Assembly: GCA_050696075.1 (NCBI GenBank)
Contig: JBOGUF010000011.1
Span: 1-64,000 of the forward strand
Source of the DNA: JBOGUF01 sp050696075
GTDB taxonomy: Bacteria > Chloroflexota > Chloroflexia > Thermomicrobiales > UBA6265
Reading direction: 5' to 3'
DNA: 64,000 bases
The number at the start of each line of letters is the position of its first letter. The first letter of the stretch is position 1. Below, piece after piece: positions 42,763 to 51,357 of this stretch. A model generated the notes under the pieces. The model had not been told where the DNA came from and did not search any database. It saw only the letters and a program-made list of their open reading frames with translations. The translations under genes and the position numbers were made by a program.

Positions 42763-42812
42763 GTGGCCGGGGGAGCTTCCTCCCCCTGTCGGACTGAGAG
42801 AGGAGTGAGGAC

Positions 42813-44171
42813 ATGGGTACATCCAGGTACAGCCGACGCGGCTTCGTCCAGCGCGCGGGAGGGCTTGGTGCCACCCTCGCCGCCGGAGGGCTGCTCGGCG
42901 CGGGCGCCTTCCGGGCCCGCACGGCTCACGCCCAGGAGAGGACGGTCGACTTCTTCGCCCGTGGGGACGACGCGATCTTCGGCGTCTTCAAGAAACTGCG
43001 CGATGCATTCCAGGAGCAGGAACCCGACATCGAGGTGGTCATTGAGGAGGTGCCGGGCGACTACTACCAGAAGTTCCAGTTGAAGCTCGCCAGCGGTACG
43101 CCGCCCGACTGCCTCTTCGAATGCGATTGCTCCATCACGTCATCGATCCGTGCCGGAGCGCTCGAACCGCTCGACGACCTGATTGCCGCCGACCCCCGGT
43201 TCAAGAAGGAAGACTACCTGGACATCGCGTGGTACACGTCGCAGTACGAGGGCAAGACGTACGGACTCCCCTACGACGGCGGCGCGGTGGCGGTGTACTA
43301 CAACCTGGACCTGTTCGAGGCCGCGCAGCTCGAGCCGCCGAACCCCGCACAGCCTCTGACGTGGGACCAGTTCCTCGAATACGCCCGGCTGCTGACGCTG
43401 GACCGCGACGGCAAGCATCCGGGCGAGGACGGGTTCGATGCCCGGAGGATCAAGCAGTACGGGTTCAACCCCGGCGCCACCTGGCTGCCATGGCTGTGGG
43501 TCTGGGGCAACGGCGGCGAAGTCATCACCGAAGACGGCCAGGTCCCTCTCGACGATCCGACGGCGGTGGAAGGATTGCAGCTGCTCGTCGACATGAACCT
43601 GAAGCAATCCATCGCGCCCAGCCCGCAACTGCTCCTGACCGAGACGATCTCGTTTCTCACCGGCCACGTGGCCATGGTCTACGCCGGCGTCTGGTCGATG
43701 GTCCGCTACCGAGATGCCCCGTTCAACTGGGATGTGATGCCGTTCCCCCAAGGAAAGGTCCCGGTTTCGACCGGCTGGTATTCCCCACTCTCCATCACCG
43801 CGGGGGCCAAGGACAAGGAGGCGGCCTGGAAATGGATCTCCTTCTGTACCTCTGAGGAGGGACAGACGATCGTATCCCAGCTTGGCCAGGCCGTGCCGCC
43901 GCTCAAACGGCTCTCGGAGAGCGAGCACTTCCTCGATCCGGCAACCAAGCCGGCCAGCAAGCAGGTCTTCCTCGACCAGCTCAACCCGGCCATCTTGCGG
44001 ACGCCGGGCGACAAGATGGGGAAGTACTTCGGCGGCTACGTGCGGGAGTTCCGTGACGTCTTCAATCCGATTTGGGAGGCGGCGCTAAGAGGCGACAAGC
44101 CGGTGGCGGATGCGATGGCGGAGGCCCGACCGAAGCTCGAGGAGCTCTTGAAGACCGGCAAGGTTTCCTAG
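42813..44171 (+). CDS. Extracellular sugar-binding protein of ABC transporter (Tat-exported)
   Basis: The 452-residue protein starts with a twin-arginine signal (SRRGFVQRAGGLGATLAAGG, cleavage near AHAQE at about 40). It has the family 1 solute-binding protein pattern: VFKKLRDAFQEQEPDIEVVI, then YGLPYDGGAVAVYYNLDLFE, then AMVYAGVWSM and a KDKEAAWKWISFCTSEEG C-terminal segment. It would capture oligosaccharides outside the membrane and deliver them to the two permeases. A hydrolase for galactosides follows directly, which suggests galacto-oligosaccharides as cargo (inference). Confidence 0.92.
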   Translation: MGTSRYSRRGFVQRAGGLGATLAAGGLLGAGAFRARTAHAQERTVDFFARGDDAIFGVFKKLRDAFQEQEPDIEVVIEEVPGDYYQKFQLKLASGTPPDCLFECDCSITSSIRAGALEPLDDLIAADPRFKKEDYLDIAWYTSQYEGKTYGLPYDGGAVAVYYNLDLFEAAQLEPPNPAQPLTWDQFLEYARLLTLDRDGKHPGEDGFDARRIKQYGFNPGATWLPWLWVWGNGGEVITEDGQVPLDDPTAVEGLQLLVDMNLKQSIAPSPQLLLTETISFLTGHVAMVYAGVWSMVRYRDAPFNWDVMPFPQGKVPVSTGWYSPLSITAGAKDKEAAWKWISFCTSEEGQTIVSQLGQAVPPLKRLSESEHFLDPATKPASKQVFLDQLNPAILRTPGDKMGKYFGGYVREFRDVFNPIWEAALRGDKPVADAMAEARPKLEELLKTGKVS

Positions 44172-44182
44172 GGGGCTGAGCC

Positions 44183-46222
44183 TTGGAGCGACGATCAGCA
44201 CCGGTATGGGCCCGAGCCGACGATGAGGTCGGCCAGTACTCCGTCGGCAGCGAGCAGATGACGGCACGGTGGCAGCGGACGGCGGACGGGGAGGTGATGC
44301 TGACCTCCCTCTCCGTCGCCGGGAGCGAGTGGATCGGACAGCCCTGCCGGCCCGTCGGCCTGTCGGTCGACGCCGACGTTGGAGTCAGCCTCCGCGACGT
44401 GACCGGGCGCGTGCTGGACGACGGCATGGGCGTGCGCTTGGAGGGCAGGCTTCACGGGACGGCTCTTCGGGCCGTGCTAACGTGGCGGGCGTACGAGCAT
44501 GCGTCGGTCTTGGGCTGCGAAACGGGTGTCATCAACGGAGGCGACGAGCCCGTCACGGTGCGAGATCCCGCCTCCCTCTGGCTGCGCATCGGGCTACCCG
44601 AGGGGAGTCGGCTCGGCATGCTGAGGGGCGGTGCATGGGACGCGGCCATGCCTCCCCTTGGCTACACGCTCCAAATGATCGACTTGCCCGACCCCTCTGG
44701 CTCCAGCACGATCGCCGTCGCCGACGACGGCCGATCCTCCGGTACGCACGTTCCCTGGTTCGCCCTGTTTGGCCCGACCGGTGGGCTGGCAAGCGGACTG
44801 GTTTGGTCAGGGCGCTGGCGGTTGAACTCGCGGTTAGCCGGCCGCGTCGGGACGCTGGCAATCGGTCTGTCGGATTTCGAGCGGGTGCTGGCGCCCGGCG
44901 AGCGGCTGGACGTTCCCACCGTGATCCTGTGCGGCTTTCGGGGCGAACTCGACGACGCGGCAGCCGCGCTGCACGAGTGGGCGCGGCGCTACCACACGCC
45001 GCCGGCTCCCGCGGACTGGCCGTGGGTTCAGTACAACCACTGGTACGCCTACTTCGGCGACATCGATGAGGCCCGTCTGCTCGAGGAGGCGCGGCTTGCG
45101 GCCGCGGCAGGCTGCGAGGTCTTTGTCATCGACGATGGCTGGTTTCGCGGGCGCCGTCCCGACTCGTACGTCGCCGGCTGGGGCGACTGGCGGGAGGACC
45201 GCGGCAAGTTCCCTCGGGGGTTGAAGGCTTTCGGGGACGAGATCCAGCGGCTTGGCATGCGCTTCGGGCTCTGGGTCGAGCCGGAGCGGGTGGATTTGGC
45301 TGGCGAACTCGCCACCCGGCGCCCGAAATGGGTGGCGCAGCGAAACGGGCAGCCGATCGCCCGCGGCTGGGGCGACGACACTGCGGCGCATCTCTGCCTA
45401 GGTGTGCCCGAGGTCCAGGAGTGGATGGTTGGCGAGATGGTCCGCGTCGTGCAGGAGTACGGCGTCGATTGGTTGAAGTGGGACTACAACATGGGCTACG
45501 GGCTGGGGTGCAACCGCCCCGACCATGGGCACCAGGTCGGCGACGGCCACGTCGCCCACACGATCGGCCTGTACCGGGTGCTTGAGAACCTGGTGCGGGC
45601 ATGCCCAAAGCTCGTGATCGAGAACTGCGCAAGCGGGGGTCATCGGGTAGATCTGGGCATGCTCCGGCACACCCACACGCAATGGCTTTCGGACTATACC
45701 CACCGGGCGGCTAGTTGCCGACACCATGCCCAGGGCGCCGGCTATTTCCTTCCTCTGCCTTATCTCAACACCTGGGTGCTCGACCGCCGCGGCCGGTACG
45801 AGTATCGCAGCCGGATGGGAGGGGCATTCGGCGTGTCTGCCCGTCTGGGGCGCTGGTCGGACGAGGAGCGCCAGGAGCTGGCACGGGCCATCTCCGAATA
45901 TAAGCGGCTGCGCCCGCTACTGGCCGGCCGCCGATACCTGCTCACCGGCCCCTGGCACCAAGGCTGGGACGTCTGGCAGCTTGGAAACCCGGCGGACGGC
46001 CGGTTCGCCGTGCTGGCGTTCCGCGATGCGGACAGGACCGAAGAGGTTCGGGTCAGGCTTCGAGGACTGGACGGTCGGACTTTGTATCGGCTCGAGTGGT
46101 CCGATGCGGTCGGGAATCCGCAGGCGAGCGGACAGGAGCTCATGGACGATGGCTTGGCGATCCGCTTGCCGACGCCAGCCGCCAGCGTGATCGTCTGGGG
46201 CAGCCTCCTCGAGGCGCGATAA
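44183..46222 (+). CDS. Alpha-galactosidase, glycoside hydrolase family 36
   Basis: The 679-residue protein carries the GH36 motifs FGLWVEPERVDLAG, VDWLKWDYN with nucleophile D434, and IENCASGGHRVDLGML then WLSDYTH with acid/base D504. An N-terminal beta-sandwich (about 1-270) precedes the barrel. There is no signal peptide, so it would cleave imported alpha-galactosides in the cytoplasm. It begins at TTG 44183, 11 bp after the binding protein gene; the start is uncertain and an ATG at 44258 is an alternative. It belongs to the same operon as the transporter. Confidence 0.9.
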   Translation: MERRSAPVWARADDEVGQYSVGSEQMTARWQRTADGEVMLTSLSVAGSEWIGQPCRPVGLSVDADVGVSLRDVTGRVLDDGMGVRLEGRLHGTALRAVLTWRAYEHASVLGCETGVINGGDEPVTVRDPASLWLRIGLPEGSRLGMLRGGAWDAAMPPLGYTLQMIDLPDPSGSSTIAVADDGRSSGTHVPWFALFGPTGGLASGLVWSGRWRLNSRLAGRVGTLAIGLSDFERVLAPGERLDVPTVILCGFRGELDDAAAALHEWARRYHTPPAPADWPWVQYNHWYAYFGDIDEARLLEEARLAAAAGCEVFVIDDGWFRGRRPDSYVAGWGDWREDRGKFPRGLKAFGDEIQRLGMRFGLWVEPERVDLAGELATRRPKWVAQRNGQPIARGWGDDTAAHLCLGVPEVQEWMVGEMVRVVQEYGVDWLKWDYNMGYGLGCNRPDHGHQVGDGHVAHTIGLYRVLENLVRACPKLVIENCASGGHRVDLGMLRHTHTQWLSDYTHRAASCRHHAQGAGYFLPLPYLNTWVLDRRGRYEYRSRMGGAFGVSARLGRWSDEERQELARAISEYKRLRPLLAGRRYLLTGPWHQGWDVWQLGNPADGRFAVLAFRDADRTEEVRVRLRGLDGRTLYRLEWSDAVGNPQASGQELMDDGLAIRLPTPAASVIVWGSLLEAR

Positions 46223-46369
46223 GGGCAACGCGGGACGCCCTGGGGACGCGCCACTTCGTCGCGGCTTGACAACCGGGGTGGTCACGTATGGCTAGCAATC
46301 GGTCGATTGATCCTCTTGAGGAACACCGCAGCATTTTCGCCCATTGCGGATCATGGAGGAGCGAAACCA

Positions 46370-48367
46370 ATGCCTCAGCCTGCGCGCGTACTCGTGTCGC
46401 TCAATGATGATTGGCGTTTCCTCCCCGATCCAGATGGCTTGGGGGAGGCGAAGGGCTGGTACAAGAACGCCCTGTCGGTGCACGCCCGTCCCATTCAGGT
46501 GCCGCATACCTGGAGCGTCGACGACGACACGGAGTCGTTTGTGGGACGCGGCTGGTATGCCCGCACGCTCACCGTCCCAACTGAGTGGGCGCACAAGCTC
46601 ATCCGCCTGCACTTCGGCGCGGTCTACCGCGACGCCGTCGTCTGGATCAACGGCGCGCGCGCGGCCGACCACTACGGCTCCGGCTACACCCCCTTCGACG
46701 TCGACGCCACGCCACATCTGCGGCCGGGCGAGACGAACCTGCTCGTGGTGGCGGTCGACAATAGCTTCAGCCATACGGCCCTGCCGTATTTGCGCCACTT
46801 CGACTGGGCGAACGACGGCGGCATCATCCGCCCGGTGCGGGCTGTCGTCTCCGGCTCGCCGGCGGTCGCCGTCGCGCGGGTGACGGCGACGCCCACCCTG
46901 ACCGGTCCGGGCAGCGCCATCGGCGGCCGGGTGGGGGTGCGCGTCGAGCTCACCGGTGAGACGGAACTCGCCGATCTGCGGGTGCGCCTCGCGATCTCTG
47001 GGCCGGAGGAGGGACACCCGGTCTGGGAGGACGAGCGGCCGGTTGCGGTCCGTGACGGGGCGTTCACGATCGACGGGATCGCGCTCCCCGACGTTCGGCT
47101 CTGGCATTTCGACCATCCCCACCTCTACACCCTCCGTCTCTCGCTGACGCACGCTGGCGAGGAGACCGACGCGGTCGAGACGCGGTTCGGGTTCCGCGAG
47201 GTCCGCGTCGCGGGGCCGCGCATCCTGCTCAACGGCGAGCCGGTGCGGCTGATGGGCGTCGAGTGGATGCCCGGCTCCGACCCCGCGGTCGGCATGGCCG
47301 AAGACGATGCCCGGATTGACGCCACGCTGCGGGCGATGAAAGACGCCAACTGCGTCCTCACCCGCTTCCATTGGCAGCAGGACGAGCGGGTGCTCGACTG
47401 GTGCGACCGCCACGGCATGTTGGTCCAGGAAGAAGTGCCGCTCTGGGGATCCCCCAAGGAGCCCGGTGAGGCGGCGATGACGGTTGCGCGGCGTCAGGCA
47501 CAGGAAATGATCCGCTGGCATGGTAGCCACCCCTCGATCATCGCCTGGGGGATGGCGAACGAGCTGGATGGGCAGTCGCCGGTCACGCGGCAGGCCATGA
47601 CCGACTTTCGCACCTTCATCAGGGAGCTCGACGACACCCGCCTGGTCAACTACGTCAGCAACACCTTCCACAAAGACCCTGCCCGCGACGCGACGGTCGC
47701 CGGCGACGTGCTGATGTGGAACGGCTACGCCGGCACCTGGCTGCCCGATCTCGATCTCGTCGAAACGCTCGACCGCATCGCAACAGCGCTGCCCGACAGG
47801 CCGCTCGTCATCTCCGAATTCGGTCTCTGCGAGCCGGCCCTCCCCGGTGGCGATCCGCGCCGCATCGCCATGCTGCGCGAGCAGATGCCGCCGATCGGCG
47901 CTTGCCGCACGGTGACCGGCGCCATCTACTTCAGCCTCAACGACTACCGCACCCACATGGGCGAGGAGGGGGATGGGCGCCATCGCCGCCGCGTCCACGG
48001 CGTGACCGATCTGGTGGGGCAGCCGAAGCCGTCCTATGCCGTGCTGCGCGAGCTCTCGGCGCCGCTGCGGGTCATCGAGGCGCGGCGGGTCTCACCCACG
48101 GAGATCGAACTCGCCGTCGCCGCGAATCGACCCAAGGAGTTCCCGAGCTACCGCTTGGTGGGCTATTGTGTAATGGTCAGCGCGGTCGAAGAAACGCTGT
48201 CCGACCGAACCGAGGTCGCCCTACCGGACCTCGACCCGGGCGATCGCGCCACCGTGGCGATCGCCGACGGCGGCCGCGCGGCCGGACAAATCCGCGTCTG
48301 CATCTCGCGGCCAGACGGCGGGACCGCGATCGATATCGTCGTGCCGATCGGAGAAGGTGCTGCATGA
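46370..48367 (+). CDS. Glycoside hydrolase family 2 (beta-galactosidase/beta-glucuronidase type)
   Basis: The 665-residue protein has the GH2 domains in order: a sugar-binding jelly roll (LNDDWRFLPDPDG, then RLHFGAVYRDAVVWINGA), an immunoglobulin-like domain, and a TIM barrel with acid/base E398 in WGMANELDG and nucleophile E483 in VISEFGL. It lacks a signal peptide and so acts on imported sugars. ATG 46370 follows TGGAGGAGCG; the in-frame start at 46307 is less likely. It follows the alpha-galactosidase by 147 bp and overlaps the next gene by 4 bp. Confidence 0.9.
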   Translation: MPQPARVLVSLNDDWRFLPDPDGLGEAKGWYKNALSVHARPIQVPHTWSVDDDTESFVGRGWYARTLTVPTEWAHKLIRLHFGAVYRDAVVWINGARAADHYGSGYTPFDVDATPHLRPGETNLLVVAVDNSFSHTALPYLRHFDWANDGGIIRPVRAVVSGSPAVAVARVTATPTLTGPGSAIGGRVGVRVELTGETELADLRVRLAISGPEEGHPVWEDERPVAVRDGAFTIDGIALPDVRLWHFDHPHLYTLRLSLTHAGEETDAVETRFGFREVRVAGPRILLNGEPVRLMGVEWMPGSDPAVGMAEDDARIDATLRAMKDANCVLTRFHWQQDERVLDWCDRHGMLVQEEVPLWGSPKEPGEAAMTVARRQAQEMIRWHGSHPSIIAWGMANELDGQSPVTRQAMTDFRTFIRELDDTRLVNYVSNTFHKDPARDATVAGDVLMWNGYAGTWLPDLDLVETLDRIATALPDRPLVISEFGLCEPALPGGDPRRIAMLREQMPPIGACRTVTGAIYFSLNDYRTHMGEEGDGRHRRRVHGVTDLVGQPKPSYAVLRELSAPLRVIEARRVSPTEIELAVAANRPKEFPSYRLVGYCVMVSAVEETLSDRTEVALPDLDPGDRATVAIADGGRAAGQIRVCISRPDGGTAIDIVVPIGEGAA

Positions 48368-49527
48368 AGATCACGCGGGTCTCGACTCGCATCGTCAACG
48401 CGGTGATGCGGAACTGGGTCTTCGTCAAGGTCGAGACCGACGAGGGAATTACCGGCTGGGGCGAGGCGAGCCTGGAGTGGAAGACGCGCGCCGTCGCCGG
48501 CTGCGTCGAGGATCTGGCCCCCTTGATCGTCGGTCAGGACCCGCGACGTATCGAGCACCTCTACCAGATGATGTACCGGCACTCCTTCTATCGCATGGGC
48601 GTCATCGGCATGAGCGCCCTCTCCGGCATTGAGCACGCCTGTTGGGATATCTGGGGCAAGAGTTTGGGCGTACCGGTCTACCAGCTCCTCGGGGGCGCTG
48701 TGCGCGACTCCATCCGCGTCTACGACCACCTCGGCGGCGGGGAGATGAACGCACTCTACCTCCAGGACCAGCCGGAGCGTATGGCTGAGCGGGCGCGGGA
48801 GTCGGTCGCCGCCGGCTTTACGGCGATCAAAGCCCTCGTCGTGCCGATGACCGAACCACTCGACGGCGCCGCCCCACCGCGCCACGCCGACCGCTGCCTA
48901 GCCGCCATCCGAGAAGCGGTCGGCGACGACGTCGACGTCATGATTGACCTCCACGGCCGCACCACCCCGGCAATGGCCATCCAGTACGGCCACGTGCTCG
49001 CTCCATACCGCCCCTACTTCTTGGAGGAGCCGTGCCCTGCGGAAAACGAGACCGCAATGGCGCAGGTGGCGAAAGCGCTGCCCGGTATCCCGATCGCGAC
49101 CGGTGAGCGGCTGGTGACGCGCTTCGCCTTCCGCGAACTTTTCGAGCAGGGAGCCTGCGCGGTCGTCCAGCCGGACCTCTGCCACTGCGGCGGTCTGTGG
49201 GAGGCGCGCAAGATCGCGGCGATGGCCGAGACCTACTACGTCGCCATCGCGCCGCACAACCCGCTCGGCCCGATCGCGACGATGGTCAACGTTCACTTCG
49301 GCTTCGCCACCCCGAATTTCCTCATTCAAGAGGCAATCCGGTCCGACGTCCCCTGGCGAAACGAGGTCGTGACTAACCCCGTGCCGGTGGTCGACGGTCA
49401 GGTCGGTTTGCCGACCGCTCCCGGGCTCGGCATCGAGGTCGACGAGGAAGCCGCCGCCGCTCATCCCTTCGCGCAAGAGGTCCTGATGCAGTCGTACCAC
49501 CGCGATGGATCGGTCGCGGACTGGTAA
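48364..49527 (+). CDS. Mandelate racemase/muconate lactonizing enzyme family, galactonate dehydratase-like
   Basis: This is a 387-residue enolase-superfamily acid-sugar dehydratase. It has VMIDLHGRTTPAMA (metal Asp), YFLEEPCPAEN (metal Glu), IATGERLVTRFAF (metal Glu) and IAPHNPLGPIAT with the catalytic His, the pattern of D-galactonate dehydratase relatives. It would dehydrate an aldonic acid to a 2-keto-3-deoxy acid. Its ATG overlaps the GH2 stop (ATGA at 48364), which links it to breakdown of sugars released by the two hydrolases. The exact substrate (galactonate, gluconate or another) is not fixed by sequence. Confidence 0.87.
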   Translation: MKITRVSTRIVNAVMRNWVFVKVETDEGITGWGEASLEWKTRAVAGCVEDLAPLIVGQDPRRIEHLYQMMYRHSFYRMGVIGMSALSGIEHACWDIWGKSLGVPVYQLLGGAVRDSIRVYDHLGGGEMNALYLQDQPERMAERARESVAAGFTAIKALVVPMTEPLDGAAPPRHADRCLAAIREAVGDDVDVMIDLHGRTTPAMAIQYGHVLAPYRPYFLEEPCPAENETAMAQVAKALPGIPIATGERLVTRFAFRELFEQGACAVVQPDLCHCGGLWEARKIAAMAETYYVAIAPHNPLGPIATMVNVHFGFATPNFLIQEAIRSDVPWRNEVVTNPVPVVDGQVGLPTAPGLGIEVDEEAAAAHPFAQEVLMQSYHRDGSVADW

Positions 49528-49541
49528 CGTATCGAGCCGCG

Positions 49542-50000
49542 TCAAGCCCTGGTCCGCGGCGGTTCCGCGGCGTCGTTCGCGAACTGCCGCAGTCGCGCCA
49601 GGAAATGGCTCAGGTGTTCGTCGGAGACGCCGTCGAGCAGTCTGAGGACCGTCTCCAGTCGCTCCCCCTCGATTTCGCGCACGAGATCTCGCCCCTCGCC
49701 CGTGATGCGAACGACGATGGTGCGGCGGTCGCTGGGGTGGGGGGCGCGTTCGACCAGATCGAGGTCAACCAGGCGGTCGACGACGCTGGTCATCGAGCTC
49801 GCCGGCGTCAGCATCGCCTCGCCGATGGCGCCGATCGGCATCTCCGGTCCCTCCCGGTCGAGGATCCAGAGCGCCGAGAACTGGAGCGACGTCATCCCGC
49901 GCTCTGCCAGGCGCGCCGCGGTGTCGTGCCGGTGCACCCAGGTCATCCGCTGGAAGATCTGGCTGATCTCCCGCACTACGGCCCGGCGTTCCTCACGCAT
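49542..50000 (-). CDS. MarR-family transcriptional regulator
   Basis: The 152-residue protein has the MarR winged helix: GMTSLQFSALWILDREGPEM, then MTSVVDRLVDLDLVERAPHP and DRRTIVVRITGEGRDLV. Such dimers bind small phenolic or other ligands and repress nearby genes. Its ATG overlaps the end of the enolase-like gene by 8 bp, making it the last gene of the kinase-enolase-MarR operon and probably its regulator. Confidence 0.9.
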   Translation of the reverse strand: MREERRAVVREISQIFQRMTWVHRHDTAARLAERGMTSLQFSALWILDREGPEMPIGAIGEAMLTPASSMTSVVDRLVDLDLVERAPHPSDRRTIVVRITGEGRDLVREIEGERLETVLRLLDGVSDEHLSHFLARLRQFANDAAEPPRTRA

Positions 50001-51357
50001 GCCCGCCCCTCATCCCGTCGCCCACGCGCCGGTCTTCGTGGTCGGAAATGATAGCCGGGTTCTCTGGGTCGTCTGGCCACCCCGTCATCCCCCACCCCGT
50101 CTCATCCGCGATCGCCAGCAGCCGGTTCCACTTCGCCAGGCGCTCCGACCGCGTCACGGACCCCACCTTCAGCGCGTCGGCGGCCCAGCCGACGGCGAGG
50201 TCGGTCAGCCAGTCGTCCTCGGTCTCGCCGGAGCGGGCGCTGACGACGACGCGCCAACCGGCGGCGCGGGCCAGCCGGCAGGCGGCGGCCGCCTCGGTGA
50301 GGGTGCCGATCTGGTTCACCTTTAAGAGGAGGGCGTCGGCGGCCTCCGTCGCGATCGCGCGGCGGATACGATCCGGGTTGGTGGTGGTGAGGTCGTCGCC
50401 GAGGGTCAACGCCCGGCCGGCCAGGCGGCGGCGCAGGGCCGGCCAGTGCGCCCAATCCTCCTCGGCTAACCCGTCCTCGACGCTCACGATCGGGTATCGC
50501 GCGACCCAACTCGCGATCGTCTCGATCATCTCCTCGGCGGACAGCGGATCGCCGTCCAGCGCATAGCGGCCATCCTGGAAGCAATGGCTCGCCGCCACGT
50601 CGAGGCAGAGCGCCACGTCCCGGCCCGGCTGGTAGCCCGCGGCGCGGATCGCCGCGACCGCGTCCGCGAACGCTGCCTCGATCGAGGGGAAGGCCGGGGC
50701 CAGCCCACCCTCGTCCGCCACCAGCAGGCGCATCCCGTACCGTTCGTGAACCAGATCGGCCGCTGCCTGAAAGACGGCGACGACGGTTGCCATCGCCTCG
50801 TCCGCCGTCTCAGCGGCGACCGGCGTGATCAGCACGTCCTGGATCGGCATCTGCCCACCGGCATGCTTGCCGCCGCTGAAAAGGTTCACGGTTGGTCGCG
50901 GAAGGCGGAAGGCGGAAGGCGGAAGGTCGGGATCGGTGCCGGAAAGGAGGGTGGCGAAATGGAGGTACAGGGGAATGCCGCGTTCGGTTGCGACGGCGCG
51001 GGCGAAGGCGAGGGAGACGGCCAGGATGGCGTTGGCGCCGAGTCGGGACTTGTTCGGCGTGCCGTCGAGGACGATCATCGCGCGGTCGAGGTCGTCCTGA
51101 CTCGCGAACGGGCGCGCGGCCAGGGCCTCGTTGAGGGGACCAGCGACATTGTCGACGGCTTGGCGGCAGCCGAGGCCGCGGTAGCGCGCCGGGTCGCCGT
51201 CGCGTAGCTCGTGCGCCTCCGCCGCCCCGGTCGATGCGCCCGAGGGGACGGATACCGTGCCCCGCGCCCCGCTTTCCAGGTCGCAGGTCGCCTGCACCGT
51301 CGGCCGCCCGCGGCTGTCCAGGATCTCCAGCGCGGTCAATCGGCGGATCACGGACAT
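49993..51357 (-). CDS. Enolase-family protein with altered catalytic residues
   Basis: The 454-residue protein aligns with enolase throughout: EILDSRGRPTVQ, VPSGASTGAAEAHELRDGD, LGANAILAVSLAFARA, VADEGGLAP, CLDVAAS, VSVEDGLAEEDW, GDDLTTTNP, LLLKVNQIGTLTEA and RSERLAKWNRLL. The three metal ligands and the catalytic lysine are present. Two key positions differ: the Glu of IQEFMI (yeast E168) is D174 in MPIQDVLI, and the His of SHRSGETED (yeast H373) is A374 in VSARSGETED. It is also coupled to an APH-type kinase upstream and MarR downstream. It is probably a paralogue acting on another phospho-acid and not the glycolytic enzyme, but that is inference. An internal heptamer repeat adds an atypical loop. 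Confidence 0.88.
   Translation of the reverse strand: MSVIRRLTALEILDSRGRPTVQATCDLESGARGTVSVPSGASTGAAEAHELRDGDPARYRGLGCRQAVDNVAGPLNEALAARPFASQDDLDRAMIVLDGTPNKSRLGANAILAVSLAFARAVATERGIPLYLHFATLLSGTDPDLPPSAFRLPRPTVNLFSGGKHAGGQMPIQDVLITPVAAETADEAMATVVAVFQAAADLVHERYGMRLLVADEGGLAPAFPSIEAAFADAVAAIRAAGYQPGRDVALCLDVAASHCFQDGRYALDGDPLSAEEMIETIASWVARYPIVSVEDGLAEEDWAHWPALRRRLAGRALTLGDDLTTTNPDRIRRAIATEAADALLLKVNQIGTLTEAAAACRLARAAGWRVVVSARSGETEDDWLTDLAVGWAADALKVGSVTRSERLAKWNRLLAIADETGWGMTGWPDDPENPAIISDHEDRRVGDGMRGGHA
50898..50925. repeat. Four-unit GCGGAAG heptamer array inside the enolase-like gene
   Basis: Four exact GCGGAAG units lie in the coding sequence and encode DLPPSAFRLPR on the minus strand, just before the PTVNLFSGGKHAG motif. 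Ordinary enolases have a short turn there (about LPVPMMN). The same unit recurs at 61361-61381 and inverted at 61749-61762. Confidence 0.85.
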
